A DNA stretch of 64,000 nt, from NCBI GenBank assembly GCA_964557955.1, contig CAZLCS010000004.1:1-64000 (forward strand), written 5' to 3'. This document shows, one piece after another, positions 49,394-58,843 of this stretch (positions within the stretch are counted from its first letter, which is position 1; each line of letters opens with the position of its first letter). Under the pieces are notes generated by a model that searched no databases, was not told where the DNA came from, and worked only from the letters and a program-made list of their open reading frames with translations. The position numbers and the translations under genes were made by a program. Origin of the DNA: JALOOX01 sp964557955 (GTDB lineage: Bacteria > Desulfobacterota > Syntrophobacteria > Syntrophobacterales > Syntrophobacteraceae).

Positions 49394-51130
49394 ATGTCAT
49401 CCAATGTCGTCATTCAGGATTGTTTCAAGACCTTCAGGCATGATCAGGACAAGGTTCGCAGCCCCGAGGAGACGCTCGCTTGGGCGCGTGAAAGGTTGAG
49501 CCAGGTCGATCTCCGGATCCTGGCGCGCACCATGCGCATCGACACGGGACGTCTCGGGATCCCGGTCTACATCAGTCTGTGCGGCGAGGACGCCAGCCGG
49601 GTGACGGGAACCCAGAAGCAGATGGGCAAAGGCGCCACGCCTGCTCAGTCCGAGGCAAGCGCCCTCATGGAGCTCATCGAGCGCTTCAGCTTCTTCTCGT
49701 TCATCAGGGAGACGCCGTTTCAGAAGCACACCTTCCAGGAACTGGCTCCCAGAGCGCTTCGGCCGGAGCTGCTGAAGCGCTCGCTCCACGACGAAACCAC
49801 CCCTGAAGATCTCTGCCTGGAGCTTCTGAAGGATTTCCCTTTGCGGTGGGTGCTGGCCAGAAACCTCACGCGGGGGGAGGACCAGTGGATTCCCATCGAC
49901 TGGTTCTATCTCATCAACGAATACAACGGGCCGGCTGCTGGGAATACCCTGGAGGAAGCCATCCTGCAGAGTCTTTGCGAGGTGGTGGAACGGCACGTCG
50001 GGTCGGTGGTGAGCTACGGGGGGCTCAGAACGCCCTGCATCGATCCCGAGAGCCTGCGGGACCCTGCAGCCGTGGAACTGGTGGAGAAGTTCCTGAGGCA
50101 GGGCATAAGCCTTCACCTCTGCGACTTCTCACTGGATACGGGCATCCCGACCGTGGGGGCTTTGGCCTATGATCCGGCGACATTCCCCGAGATGAGCGAG
50201 ATCATCTTCACGGCGGGGACCACTCCCAATCCCGAGAAATCGTTGTGCCGGGCCCTGACGGAGATTGCCCAGCTGGCCGGGGATTTTCAGACGCATACTA
50301 CTTACAAGCCGACTCTTCCCAAGTACTCGGACCTGGAAGAGGCCCGCTACCTGATGGGAAACGGCGCAAAGGTCCCCATTGCCTCGCTTCCCAACCTGGA
50401 CCATGACAACCTACGGGTCGAGATCGAAGGGTGCGTCGAGGCGCTGTCGCGAATAGGTCTCGAGGTCTTTGTCGTGAATGTCACCCACCCGAGAGTGGGT
50501 GTGCCCGCGGTCTACACCATCGTTCCCGGCGCCCACTTCCTGGATCGTACCCGCGACACGGATTTTCCGCAGCATGCAGCCCGGATCATGCTGCGGACGG
50601 TCGGGCAGGGAGGCATGGGGAGAGAGATGGACCGACTTCTCAAGCTCTTCGGACCACGCTACGATCTCACGTTCTTCATGGCCCACGGCCTCGAACTGGA
50701 AGGAGATGTGGAATCGGCCCTGAAGCTTTACAAGGAAGCCCTCGAGCAGAATCCGGACCCTCGCGAGGTCGCCAGCATCCATGTGCACATCGGATCCTGC
50801 TACAAGGACATGGAGGAGTATTCCAAAGCCCTGGAGGCCTTGGCCGAAGCAGAAAAGCTCAACAACGAGCTCAAGGAAATCTACAACCTCCGGGGATTCT
50901 GCCACTTCAAGCTGAAGCAGCACCACGAGGCCATCGCGGCCTTTGAGCGCGCCATCGAGATCGATCCGGGCTCGGCCATCGACTACGCCAACATCGGCTC
51001 CAACCTGCGAGAGCTCGGCTTCAAGGGGGAAGCCATCAAGCTTTACAAGATGGCGCTGGAGCTCGACCCCGGGATCGACTTCGCCCGCGACAACATCGCC
51101 CGCCTGGAGCGCGAGCTCGATGTGGGATAG
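49394..51130 (+). CDS. YcaO-TPR fusion protein
   Basis: A 578-residue protein. Residues about 50-390 are a YcaO domain, the ATP-dependent fold that phosphorylates amide backbones to make azolines or thioamides (VTGTQKQMGKGATPAQSEAS, LMELIERFSFFSFI, EAILQSLCEVVERHVGSVVS). The C-terminal 150 residues are four to five TPR repeats (ALKLYKEALEQNPDPREVAS, YNLRGFCHFKLKQHHEAIAA). YcaO-TPR proteins occur in anaerobes, but the substrate is unknown. No precursor peptide, TfuA or dehydrogenase lies in the immediate neighbourhood. It has an aggag ribosome site. Confidence 0.85.
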   Translation: MSSNVVIQDCFKTFRHDQDKVRSPEETLAWARERLSQVDLRILARTMRIDTGRLGIPVYISLCGEDASRVTGTQKQMGKGATPAQSEASALMELIERFSFFSFIRETPFQKHTFQELAPRALRPELLKRSLHDETTPEDLCLELLKDFPLRWVLARNLTRGEDQWIPIDWFYLINEYNGPAAGNTLEEAILQSLCEVVERHVGSVVSYGGLRTPCIDPESLRDPAAVELVEKFLRQGISLHLCDFSLDTGIPTVGALAYDPATFPEMSEIIFTAGTTPNPEKSLCRALTEIAQLAGDFQTHTTYKPTLPKYSDLEEARYLMGNGAKVPIASLPNLDHDNLRVEIEGCVEALSRIGLEVFVVNVTHPRVGVPAVYTIVPGAHFLDRTRDTDFPQHAARIMLRTVGQGGMGREMDRLLKLFGPRYDLTFFMAHGLELEGDVESALKLYKEALEQNPDPREVASIHVHIGSCYKDMEEYSKALEALAEAEKLNNELKEIYNLRGFCHFKLKQHHEAIAAFERAIEIDPGSAIDYANIGSNLRELGFKGEAIKLYKMALELDPGIDFARDNIARLERELDVG

Positions 51131-51142
51131 ACATCATCGGCA

Positions 51143-52966
51143 TCAGGTCCGCTGAAACATGCGGGCGATTTCTTTGCCGGTGAGCCGGATCCAGACGGGC
51201 CTCCCGTGTGGACATGTGGAGGCGATGCAGGCAGCGTCCAGGGCCTCCATGAGCCTCCGCAGCGCTTCGGGATGCAGTCTCTGGCCCGCTTTGATGGCGT
51301 CGTGGCAGGCAGCGGACTGAGCCAGCCTGGTGCAGAGATCGATCCGGGGCGACGTTTCCTCCTCCGGCAGCTTCTCGACCAGATCCCTCAGGATGAGATC
51401 GGGTGCCATGCGGCTCAGGGCTGCGGGCACCGCCTGAACCATGAAGCTGTCTCCCCCGAACGATTCGATTTCAAATCCCATTTCACCCAGTTGTGGAAGC
51501 CATTGCCGGAGAACTGCCGCCTGGCGGGGCATGAGGTCGAAGACGACGGACTGCATGAGCCGCTGGCCGGCATCGCGGTGTGATCGGGCCGAAATCTCGT
51601 TGAAGAGGATGCGCTCATGGGCCGCATGCTGATCCACCAGGATCAGACCGTCTCCGTCCTCGAGGAGAATGTAAGTGTTCATGACCTGGCCGATGGGACG
51701 GCACCGGCTGAACCGGGGTTCGTCTCCGACGGGGTGGAGCTCTTGCTCGATCGCCTGCAGAGGGGCAAGGGGGTCGGGGCGGAGCGGGGAACTCCCCGCA
51801 AAATAGGCGTTCATCTGGATGGGTGCAGTCGCGGGGGGGTTGTGCAGGGGTGTGCCGGTGACATCCTTGAGGCCGCTTTGGTTCTCCCGCCCCCAGAGAT
51901 GCCCGGCGGGATGTACGGGGGGCGGGGCTTGTGAAAAAGAGGAGGATGCCGGTACGGTCGGGGCGCCCACCGCAGCGGATGATTTCTCCAGGCCCTTGTG
52001 AATCGCCCGTCGCACGGCGTCCAGGACATCTCCGGGCTGCCGGAAGCGCACCTCCCGCTTGGTCGGGTGAACGTTCACGTCCACAAGCTCCGGGGCCACT
52101 TCGATAGAGAGCACCACGACGGGGAACCTGCCCTTGGGGAGAAGGGAATCGTAGGCGGAGAGGATGCCGTGATTGAGGGTTCGGTCCCGAACGGGGCGGC
52201 CGTTGACGAACGCATAGAGCATCTGCGAGCCGGCTCGCTGGAGCTCGGGGGGACTGGCGAGACCCCGTATGGAGAGTGATGGCACTTCGTGGTGAATGGG
52301 GCGCAGCTTCACTGCCAGTTCCTGCCCCAGCACCTGTCCCACGCGGGCTTCATGACTCTTGACACTGGGCCAGTCATACAGGGTTCGCTCCCCGTGCATC
52401 ATCTGGAAATGAATGGAGGGGTGCGCCAGGGCCAGCCTCAGGAACTGATCGCTGATATAGGAGAGCTCGGTATCGACCGTTCGCAGAAACTTTCGGCGGG
52501 CCGGCACGTTGAAGAACAGGTCCCGGACGGTGATGAGCGTCCCGGGGGGACAGCCCGTCTCCTTGACACCGCGGATGATTCCTCCTTCAATGCGGATATG
52601 GGTTCCGGCAATGGAGCTCGCTTCACGGGTCACGAGTTCGAATCGGCTGACGGCGGCGATGCTGGACAGTGCCTCGCCGCGAAAGCCCAGGGTCCGGACA
52701 CAGCTCAGGTCCTCTACTGTCCGCACTTTGCTCGTGGCGTGACGCTCGATGGCGAGCAGCGCATCTTCGCCGGACATGCCGCACCCATCGTCGACAATCC
52801 GGATTTCTTTCCGGCCGCCTTGAATCAGAGTCAGGCTGATCCTGCGGCTTCCGGCGTCAATGCTGTTCTCCATGAGCTCTTTGGCTGCCGCAGCGGGGCG
52901 CTCCACCACTTCGCCGGCGGCGATCTGATTGCACAAGGTGTCCGGCAGGATCGTGATTTTTCCCAT
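51143..52966 (-). CDS. mutL: DNA mismatch repair protein MutL
   Basis: A 607-residue GHKL ATPase linking MutS to downstream repair. The N-terminal ATP site has AKELMENSIDAGSRRISLTL, DDGCGM and RGEALSSIAAVS; GFRGEAL and GTLITVRDLFFNVPARRKFL are also present. The linker at about 330-420 is Pro-rich. The C-terminal dimerisation domain carries a zinc/endonuclease-type set (VDQHAAHERILFNE, ACHDAIKAGQRL, STCPHGRP), close to but not exactly the DQHA(X)2E(X)4E motif: the final Glu is one residue further on. It converges with the YcaO-TPR gene, 12 bases apart. Confidence 0.93.
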   Translation of the reverse strand: MGKITILPDTLCNQIAAGEVVERPAAAAKELMENSIDAGSRRISLTLIQGGRKEIRIVDDGCGMSGEDALLAIERHATSKVRTVEDLSCVRTLGFRGEALSSIAAVSRFELVTREASSIAGTHIRIEGGIIRGVKETGCPPGTLITVRDLFFNVPARRKFLRTVDTELSYISDQFLRLALAHPSIHFQMMHGERTLYDWPSVKSHEARVGQVLGQELAVKLRPIHHEVPSLSIRGLASPPELQRAGSQMLYAFVNGRPVRDRTLNHGILSAYDSLLPKGRFPVVVLSIEVAPELVDVNVHPTKREVRFRQPGDVLDAVRRAIHKGLEKSSAAVGAPTVPASSSFSQAPPPVHPAGHLWGRENQSGLKDVTGTPLHNPPATAPIQMNAYFAGSSPLRPDPLAPLQAIEQELHPVGDEPRFSRCRPIGQVMNTYILLEDGDGLILVDQHAAHERILFNEISARSHRDAGQRLMQSVVFDLMPRQAAVLRQWLPQLGEMGFEIESFGGDSFMVQAVPAALSRMAPDLILRDLVEKLPEEETSPRIDLCTRLAQSAACHDAIKAGQRLHPEALRRLMEALDAACIASTCPHGRPVWIRLTGKEIARMFQRT

Positions 52967-53262
52967 TAGTTTCTCGCTTTACTTTTTTGCCCTTCTCAAC
53001 TATTCAAAAAATCATCCTGTGCAGAGCTTTCCGGCGAGCGATTGAACTGAGAACCTGAGTCCCGCAGACGGTTGTGGGGAAGCCGGCGAGACTGAGCCCG
53101 CCCCTGTCGGTCTGTTTGGGCCGTCCAAACGGGGGGAGAGCGAGACAGTGGACTGAAACGTCCGTGGGCTGCACCGGTGGCCGGCAGGCATGAAAAGCGA
53201 GCACTCCCTGTGGACGCCCACCCGGCTTCCATTTGAATCCTTGAGCACAGTGAGTCTTAGCC
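52967..53262. other. Divergent intergenic region
   Basis: About 300 bases between mutL (minus) and the GAF sensor (plus). No gene or clear promoter element was recognised. Confidence 0.35.
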
Positions 53263-54711
53263 ATGGAAACCAGTCCGTTCCAGTCACTGGTCAGTCTCCT
53301 CAGCAATATTCTAGAAGCCTTCACCACGGCCCTGTTCGTTCTCGAGCCCAAAAGCCGTGAGCTTCGGATGGTGGCGTCCCAGTCGCTCAGCAAGCACCTT
53401 CCGGCGAAGGTCTCGCTGCCGCTTGAGCAGAGCGGCATCCTGTCTCAGGTTCAGAAGGTGGGGCAGGTCGTACACCTCGACAAGCTGCAGGAAGGCGCCC
53501 TGAATCTTTCTGCGACGATTCCTTTTTATCGCGATGGTGAATCCCACATCAAGGGGGTTTTCGTTGTCCCCGTTGGAGATGGCAACGGGGTGCTTTACGT
53601 CGATACCAAGTTTGCCTGGGGGTTCAACGACAAGCAGCAGAAGTTGATTCGCGAGGTGGCGGAGGTGCTCCACTTCCTGCTGCAGCGTGAAGCGAGCTTG
53701 TACAGGCAGGAGGGCTACGGGCGGCTTTTTGAGTTCTGGCGAAGGTTGGCTGAACTGCCATTCAAGGGTGAGGTGGTGGAGGAGTACTGCGCGAGTTTTC
53801 TCAATGAATGCAGTCAGTTCCTGGGGAGTGAGTACGGTTTTCTCAGTCTGCGACAGCCCGGGCGATCCGATCAGCACCTCATCGCCGCCACTTCCAATGT
53901 GCCCCGCAATCTCGTCACTCAGAGTCTGCCTGCCAACCAGGGCCTGATGGGCTATGTTCTGGAGAATCGCAAGAGCCTTCTGATCAGCCGGCTGAATCCC
54001 AGCACCGGCGATCATTTTCTGTTCCACCCCTCCGAGGGGCTCCCTCACCAGGGAACGTTCTGGGCTTTGCCGAGCGAAATGGCTTTGGGGCATAACCTGG
54101 TCATGGCCTTTCTGTCCCGGCAATCGCTTGAATGGAGTATGGAAGAACAATTTGGTGTGACCCATGCTCTGGAGGTATTGCGTTTGAAACTGGAGCACTG
54201 CTGCTATCAGGAGGAGTGCCGGCATCTGCGCATCTATGACGTCAGCACGGGTCTCCTCAATGCGGTAGCATTTGAAGCCAGGGTAGACGCCACATTGACG
54301 AGCTCCATGCACAACAGCCTGCCTTTTACTCTGGCTCTGGTGCAATTCGAGCCCTGGCAGATTCTATCCACGAAGGTGCCGCCCAAACAGCTTCGACGGT
54401 GGCAGGGGGAGCTGGCTGCAAGCATCTGTAATGGGCTTCCGCGTGAGGTTGTGGTAGGGGTCATGGGAGAGAATCGCTACGGATATCTCTTTCCCGGGAT
54501 GACGGTTCAGGAGGCAAAACCCTATCTCACGGCCGCGACCGATGCCGGCAAGAGGTTCATTGGTTCCAGGGTCAAGGGAGTTCGACTGCAGGGCCAATCA
54601 GGGACGGTTGGGTTTCCCCAGGAGGGAACACGAAGTGAGGAGCTGTGGCCACTGGTTTCCGGCCGGTTATATGCCGCACTTCGTACAAAAAGTGAAAAAG
54701 TCAGCGTATAA
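53263..54711 (+). CDS. Tandem GAF-domain sensor with degenerate GGDEF
   Basis: A 482-residue cytoplasmic signalling protein. Residues about 5-155 are a first GAF domain (NILEAFTTALFVLEPKSREL, GVFVVPVGDGNGVLYVDTKF), and 160-300 a second (FLNECSQFLGSEYGFLSLRQ, LPANQGLMGYVLENRKSLLI). Residues 320-475 resemble a diguanylate cyclase fold (YDVSTGLLNAVAFEARVDA), but the signature GGDEF is replaced by GENRY (VMGENRYGYLFPG). It is therefore probably not catalytic, but could bind ligand or partner. It lies 85 bases upstream of mreB on the same strand and could be co-transcribed. Confidence 0.8.
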   Translation: METSPFQSLVSLLSNILEAFTTALFVLEPKSRELRMVASQSLSKHLPAKVSLPLEQSGILSQVQKVGQVVHLDKLQEGALNLSATIPFYRDGESHIKGVFVVPVGDGNGVLYVDTKFAWGFNDKQQKLIREVAEVLHFLLQREASLYRQEGYGRLFEFWRRLAELPFKGEVVEEYCASFLNECSQFLGSEYGFLSLRQPGRSDQHLIAATSNVPRNLVTQSLPANQGLMGYVLENRKSLLISRLNPSTGDHFLFHPSEGLPHQGTFWALPSEMALGHNLVMAFLSRQSLEWSMEEQFGVTHALEVLRLKLEHCCYQEECRHLRIYDVSTGLLNAVAFEARVDATLTSSMHNSLPFTLALVQFEPWQILSTKVPPKQLRRWQGELAASICNGLPREVVVGVMGENRYGYLFPGMTVQEAKPYLTAATDAGKRFIGSRVKGVRLQGQSGTVGFPQEGTRSEELWPLVSGRLYAALRTKSEKVSV

Positions 54712-54796
54712 AGTATTTGACCCGCTTTTTCATTGTCTATAGACTCAACCCCCATCAATTTGCGGAGGCAACAACGGCTGACGAGAAGGGTGTTCA

Positions 54797-55819
<1,023 letters not shown>

Positions 55820-55820
55820 A

Positions 55821-56651
55821 TCACACCTCTTCGGTTCTCGCCTTCAAAACCACGGTGCGCCACCCTTCGTGGGATTCATGGCGGATCGGCAAGTGGCCGG
55901 CAGGCAGGAGTTCCAACAGCGAAGGCCACTGGCTGTCCATGAATCCGCTCAGAATTGCCAGTGGATGTCTTCGCCGGTCGAGGTCTCCAACCACCCTGGT
56001 GAGACAGGGCCACTCGATGTTCATGAGAATGACGTCCGATTCCAGCCGGATGACGCTCGGGTCATCCGCTACGACGGTTTGGACCGTCTCGCTCAATCTA
56101 TTGGCCTTGATGTTGCCTTGCGCGACCCGGGCTGCCAGCAAATTGCAGTCGATGGCCACAACGCTGGTTGCTCCCAGAAGCGCAGAGGCAATGGCCAGGA
56201 TTCCCGTTCCGGTTCCAAAATCCACAACTTTGCGGATGTGATGGTGTGCAAAGAGGTGTTCGAGGGCCAACAGGCAACCTCGCGTGGTGGGGTGAAGACC
56301 TGATCCGAAGACAAGTCCCGGATCGATTTGGAGGATCTTCTGGCCCTCCGGTACCACCGATTCCAGGGCAGCTGCAGGAGTGAGGATGAGGAAGGCTCCC
56401 ACCTTTTGTTCGGCTGTCGGTACCTGCTGCCACTGGTCATAGTCGATTTCGTAGCGATTCAGGAGCTCCCACCCCTGCTGCGCCTGGATCCATTCTGCGA
56501 CCGGCTGGTGCGCCGGACCCTCGAAGAATAGATAGGTGTAAGGTGGTTCGGGCCAGACGCCGACGAGAAGCGGAGAGGCGGGTTCATGCCTGGGCAGCCC
56601 TGGCCCGTGACACTCATAGACGAAGAGGCGTTTGGCGTGCCCTGGTGTCAT
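55821..56651 (-). CDS. prmA: Ribosomal protein L11 methyltransferase-like protein
   Basis: A 276-residue SAM-dependent methyltransferase of the PrmA family, which trimethylates ribosomal protein L11. The C-terminal Rossmann domain has motif I VVDFGTGTGILAIASALLGA, acidic loop SVVAIDCNLLA and a VLMNI-type motif IV (VILMNIEWPCL). GLVFGSGLHPTTRGCLLALE matches the family PGxAFGTGxHxTT stretch, with VF for AF. The N-terminal domain is divergent. The start ATG 56651 has no good ribosome site. It converges with mreB (1-base gap). Confidence 0.82.
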   Translation of the reverse strand: MTPGHAKRLFVYECHGPGLPRHEPASPLLVGVWPEPPYTYLFFEGPAHQPVAEWIQAQQGWELLNRYEIDYDQWQQVPTAEQKVGAFLILTPAAALESVVPEGQKILQIDPGLVFGSGLHPTTRGCLLALEHLFAHHHIRKVVDFGTGTGILAIASALLGATSVVAIDCNLLAARVAQGNIKANRLSETVQTVVADDPSVIRLESDVILMNIEWPCLTRVVGDLDRRRHPLAILSGFMDSQWPSLLELLPAGHLPIRHESHEGWRTVVLKARTEEV

Positions 56652-56710
56652 CGAAGGAATTCGGGGACAAAAGGATTCAGGATCGATGAGTATGGGAAGC
56701 TTTTCCGCAG

Positions 56711-57130
56711 CTATGGCTTATCGACCTTTTCGAGCACTTGGTCGAGCTCGGGCGTGTCGATGACCCACTGGTAGGCCTTCCGGTTTGCAGCATTCAGGAG
56801 CAAGGGACCTCTCAGGTGAGGGCGCAACGTCTTGTTCTCCCTGTCGAAGCAGACCATGAGCAGGATGGCCAGATCATCCATTTGTTCGAGCTCGATGGGA
56901 TCGGCCTTTTCCGTCGGTAGAGCGTAGCGATAGCCAAGAACGCCAGGAGCGCAGACCACGAAAGCGACTGCAGGATCGTCTACGGCTTGAAGCCATTGAA
57001 AGGGGCCGTTACGATGTTCCAGAAGAACATATCGTTTGAGGGATCCAAAGCCCGGGATGCCCCACGGAAACTGAATGAATACGTCTTCGCCCAACTCCAG
57101 TTTGCCGAAGCGAGAGGTTTCTATCTGCAT
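56711..57130 (-). CDS. fliW: Flagellar assembly factor FliW
   Basis: A 139-residue protein that binds flagellin and antagonises CsrA, coupling flagellin levels to translation. FGKLELGEDVFIQFPWGIPG, FGSLKRYVLLEHRNGPFQWL and DDPAVAFVVCAP are the family signatures, with PLLLNAANRKAYQWVI near the end. I chose ATG 57130 (MQIETSRFG), with ggaagaag upstream; the open frame continues into csrA. It follows csrA on the same strand after 58 bases, the classical csrA-fliW partner-switch pair. No flagellar structural genes are in the window. Confidence 0.9.
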   Translation of the reverse strand: MQIETSRFGKLELGEDVFIQFPWGIPGFGSLKRYVLLEHRNGPFQWLQAVDDPAVAFVVCAPGVLGYRYALPTEKADPIELEQMDDLAILLMVCFDRENKTLRPHLRGPLLLNAANRKAYQWVIDTPELDQVLEKVDKP

Positions 57131-57188
57131 TCTCAAAATTCCGTCTTCTTCCTGCTGTTTCAGTGCCGGAGATGCGCACATGCCCACG

Positions 57189-57416
57189 TTATTCGGCAAC
57201 GAGCTCCAGCATTTCATCAAGGTCGCCTTCATTCACGGCCGCAGCTTCCTTGTTCTCCTGCTGTATCTTGAGGTAGAGCTCTTCCCTATAGATCGGAATG
57301 TGCCGGGGACTGGTGATACCGATCTTAACCTTATTCTGATCCACGCCGGTGATCAGAACCGTGATGTCGTCTCCGATACGAATCGATTCGCCCAACCTTC
57401 TTGTTAGAATCAACAT
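57189..57416 (-). CDS. csrA: Carbon storage regulator CsrA
   Basis: A 75-residue RNA-binding dimer that blocks translation at GGA-containing leaders. The family core MLILTRRLGESIRIGDDITV is followed by NKVKIGITSPRHIPIYREEL, and the tail is acidic (NEGDLDEMLELVAE), as in deltaproteobacterial CsrA. The ribosome site is weak. fliW is immediately downstream, so free FliW probably titrates CsrA. Confidence 0.95.
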   Translation of the reverse strand: MLILTRRLGESIRIGDDITVLITGVDQNKVKIGITSPRHIPIYREELYLKIQQENKEAAAVNEGDLDEMLELVAE

Positions 57417-57655
57417 GGCTCAACCCGCAAATGGTGAGAGGATAATCCTTTATTCCCATTTTTGCCGAAGGTAACAAATCTTGAGCCATATTTGAAGAAG
57501 TATCAACACGAAAATCAGGCGTGTCCCCGGGTATTGCGTTTCTCACGGACTTGCCTTTCTGAAGATACTTGACCGATGTGAAATGCCAGGCCTGATAGCA
57601 GAGCAGGTCCTGGTATGACCTGCCAGGCGCTCGGAAGACCACAAAAAGAGAGTCG
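57417..57655. other. Intergenic region upstream of csrA
   Basis: The AT-rich stretch 57440-57500 probably holds the csrA promoter. Nothing else was recognised. Confidence 0.35.
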
Positions 57656-58519
57656 TCATGAAGCCTTCAGAAATTCCCTCGCCTGTTCATATTTCTCCAT
57701 CAGCTCCACGAGGAACTTGTCCGCAACCTGAGTGCTGATGCTCAGACGGACAAATACCTTGTCGTGGTTTGGCTGCAGAAAGCCGTCTACACCGCATCCT
57801 ATTCCCAGGGCTGAGACCATTCGATTCACAACATAGACCAGGCTGGCGAGCTCCGAATGCTCCCCCGCCTCGAGAGGTCTGTGGTGGTTGCCGATGGCGG
57901 CTGTGACATCGGCAGGAAACCGCCAGCGTCGGGCAATGATGGCACCGAGCTGTTCATGGTCAATTCCCAGAATGCTCTGTTCAGCTTCGATGAAAGAAAT
58001 GTCGCGTTCTTTGACTGCGTTCACGATGGATTCAAAATAGGTTTTGACGTGGAAGTTCAGTACGGTCTTCCCGATGTCGTGAAGCAATCCGGCGGTATAG
58101 GCGGTCAGTGTGTTCTTAAGGCCAAAATGGCGCGAGACGATTTCGGACATAAGGCCGGCGGCAATGGCATGATCCCACAGTTCACCCGATCTCAGATCGT
58201 ACCCGGATGCGTCGGTCGTGAAATACCGTGCCGAGCAGGCGGTGAGGATCACCACCAGCAATTGCTGATCCCCGAGGGCGACGATCGCGTCCTGGAGGGA
58301 ACTGATCCCTCGCTTCCGAGCATAGAGTGGACTCTGGCTCATTGCCAGAACCTTGGCGGCGATGACCTGGTCGTATTTGATGACGGCTTCAATCTCTTGA
58401 AGAGGAGCCATTTTTCGGATGAGTGGCGCAACTTTCCAGACCACATCGGGAAACGGAGGGAGGCGCTCTGCTGATTCGATGATTTCGGTGAGAGAGGGCG
58501 GGTACTCAACAGATGTCAT
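57656..58519 (-). CDS. HDOD-domain signalling protein
   Basis: A 287-residue protein made of one HDOD domain. The text RLPPFPDVVWKVAPLIRKMA opens it, then EAVIKYDQVIAAKVLAMSQS, SLQDAIVALGDQQLLVVILT, TAYTAGLLHDIGKTVLNFHV and HEQLGAIIARRWRFPADVTAAIGNHHRP. It resembles HD hydrolases but keeps HD in LLHDIGK, with partial loss of the other ligands typical of HDOD. Members regulate motility, DNA repair or nucleotide signalling without known enzymatic activity. ATG 58519 has aggag upstream. It is divergent from the J-domain gene. Confidence 0.85.
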   Translation of the reverse strand: MTSVEYPPSLTEIIESAERLPPFPDVVWKVAPLIRKMAPLQEIEAVIKYDQVIAAKVLAMSQSPLYARKRGISSLQDAIVALGDQQLLVVILTACSARYFTTDASGYDLRSGELWDHAIAAGLMSEIVSRHFGLKNTLTAYTAGLLHDIGKTVLNFHVKTYFESIVNAVKERDISFIEAEQSILGIDHEQLGAIIARRWRFPADVTAAIGNHHRPLEAGEHSELASLVYVVNRMVSALGIGCGVDGFLQPNHDKVFVRLSISTQVADKFLVELMEKYEQAREFLKAS

Positions 58520-58843
58520 GCTAATGCTCCTGATCGAAAACGGATTTTGTGGCGTATCTCGGAGTCCATATCGAAAATTACCGAATAAAACTGTACGAAT
58601 TTCTTGGGTTCCACTGTTCTTCAGGTACAAGATCGAGTATTAGAGATGCAAAGAAAAGAGCTGAAAGTGAGATATTGCATGCGTTTTCGGGTTTGAACCC
58701 AGCCCCCGGGCGTGAGGCATTGTTCGTCTCCATTGGGTTCGGTCAGACATCTCCTGCAGATCCGGAATGACTTGGGATGACCCGATGGTTCACGACCGCC
58801 GGCTCGTCACCTCGTTCAGACCGTCCTGACTGTGCTGTGGAAC
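58520..58843. other. Divergent intergenic region
   Basis: 324 bases between the HDOD gene (minus) and the J-domain repeat gene (plus). AT-rich around 58540-58660. No gene or repeat was recognised. Confidence 0.4.
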
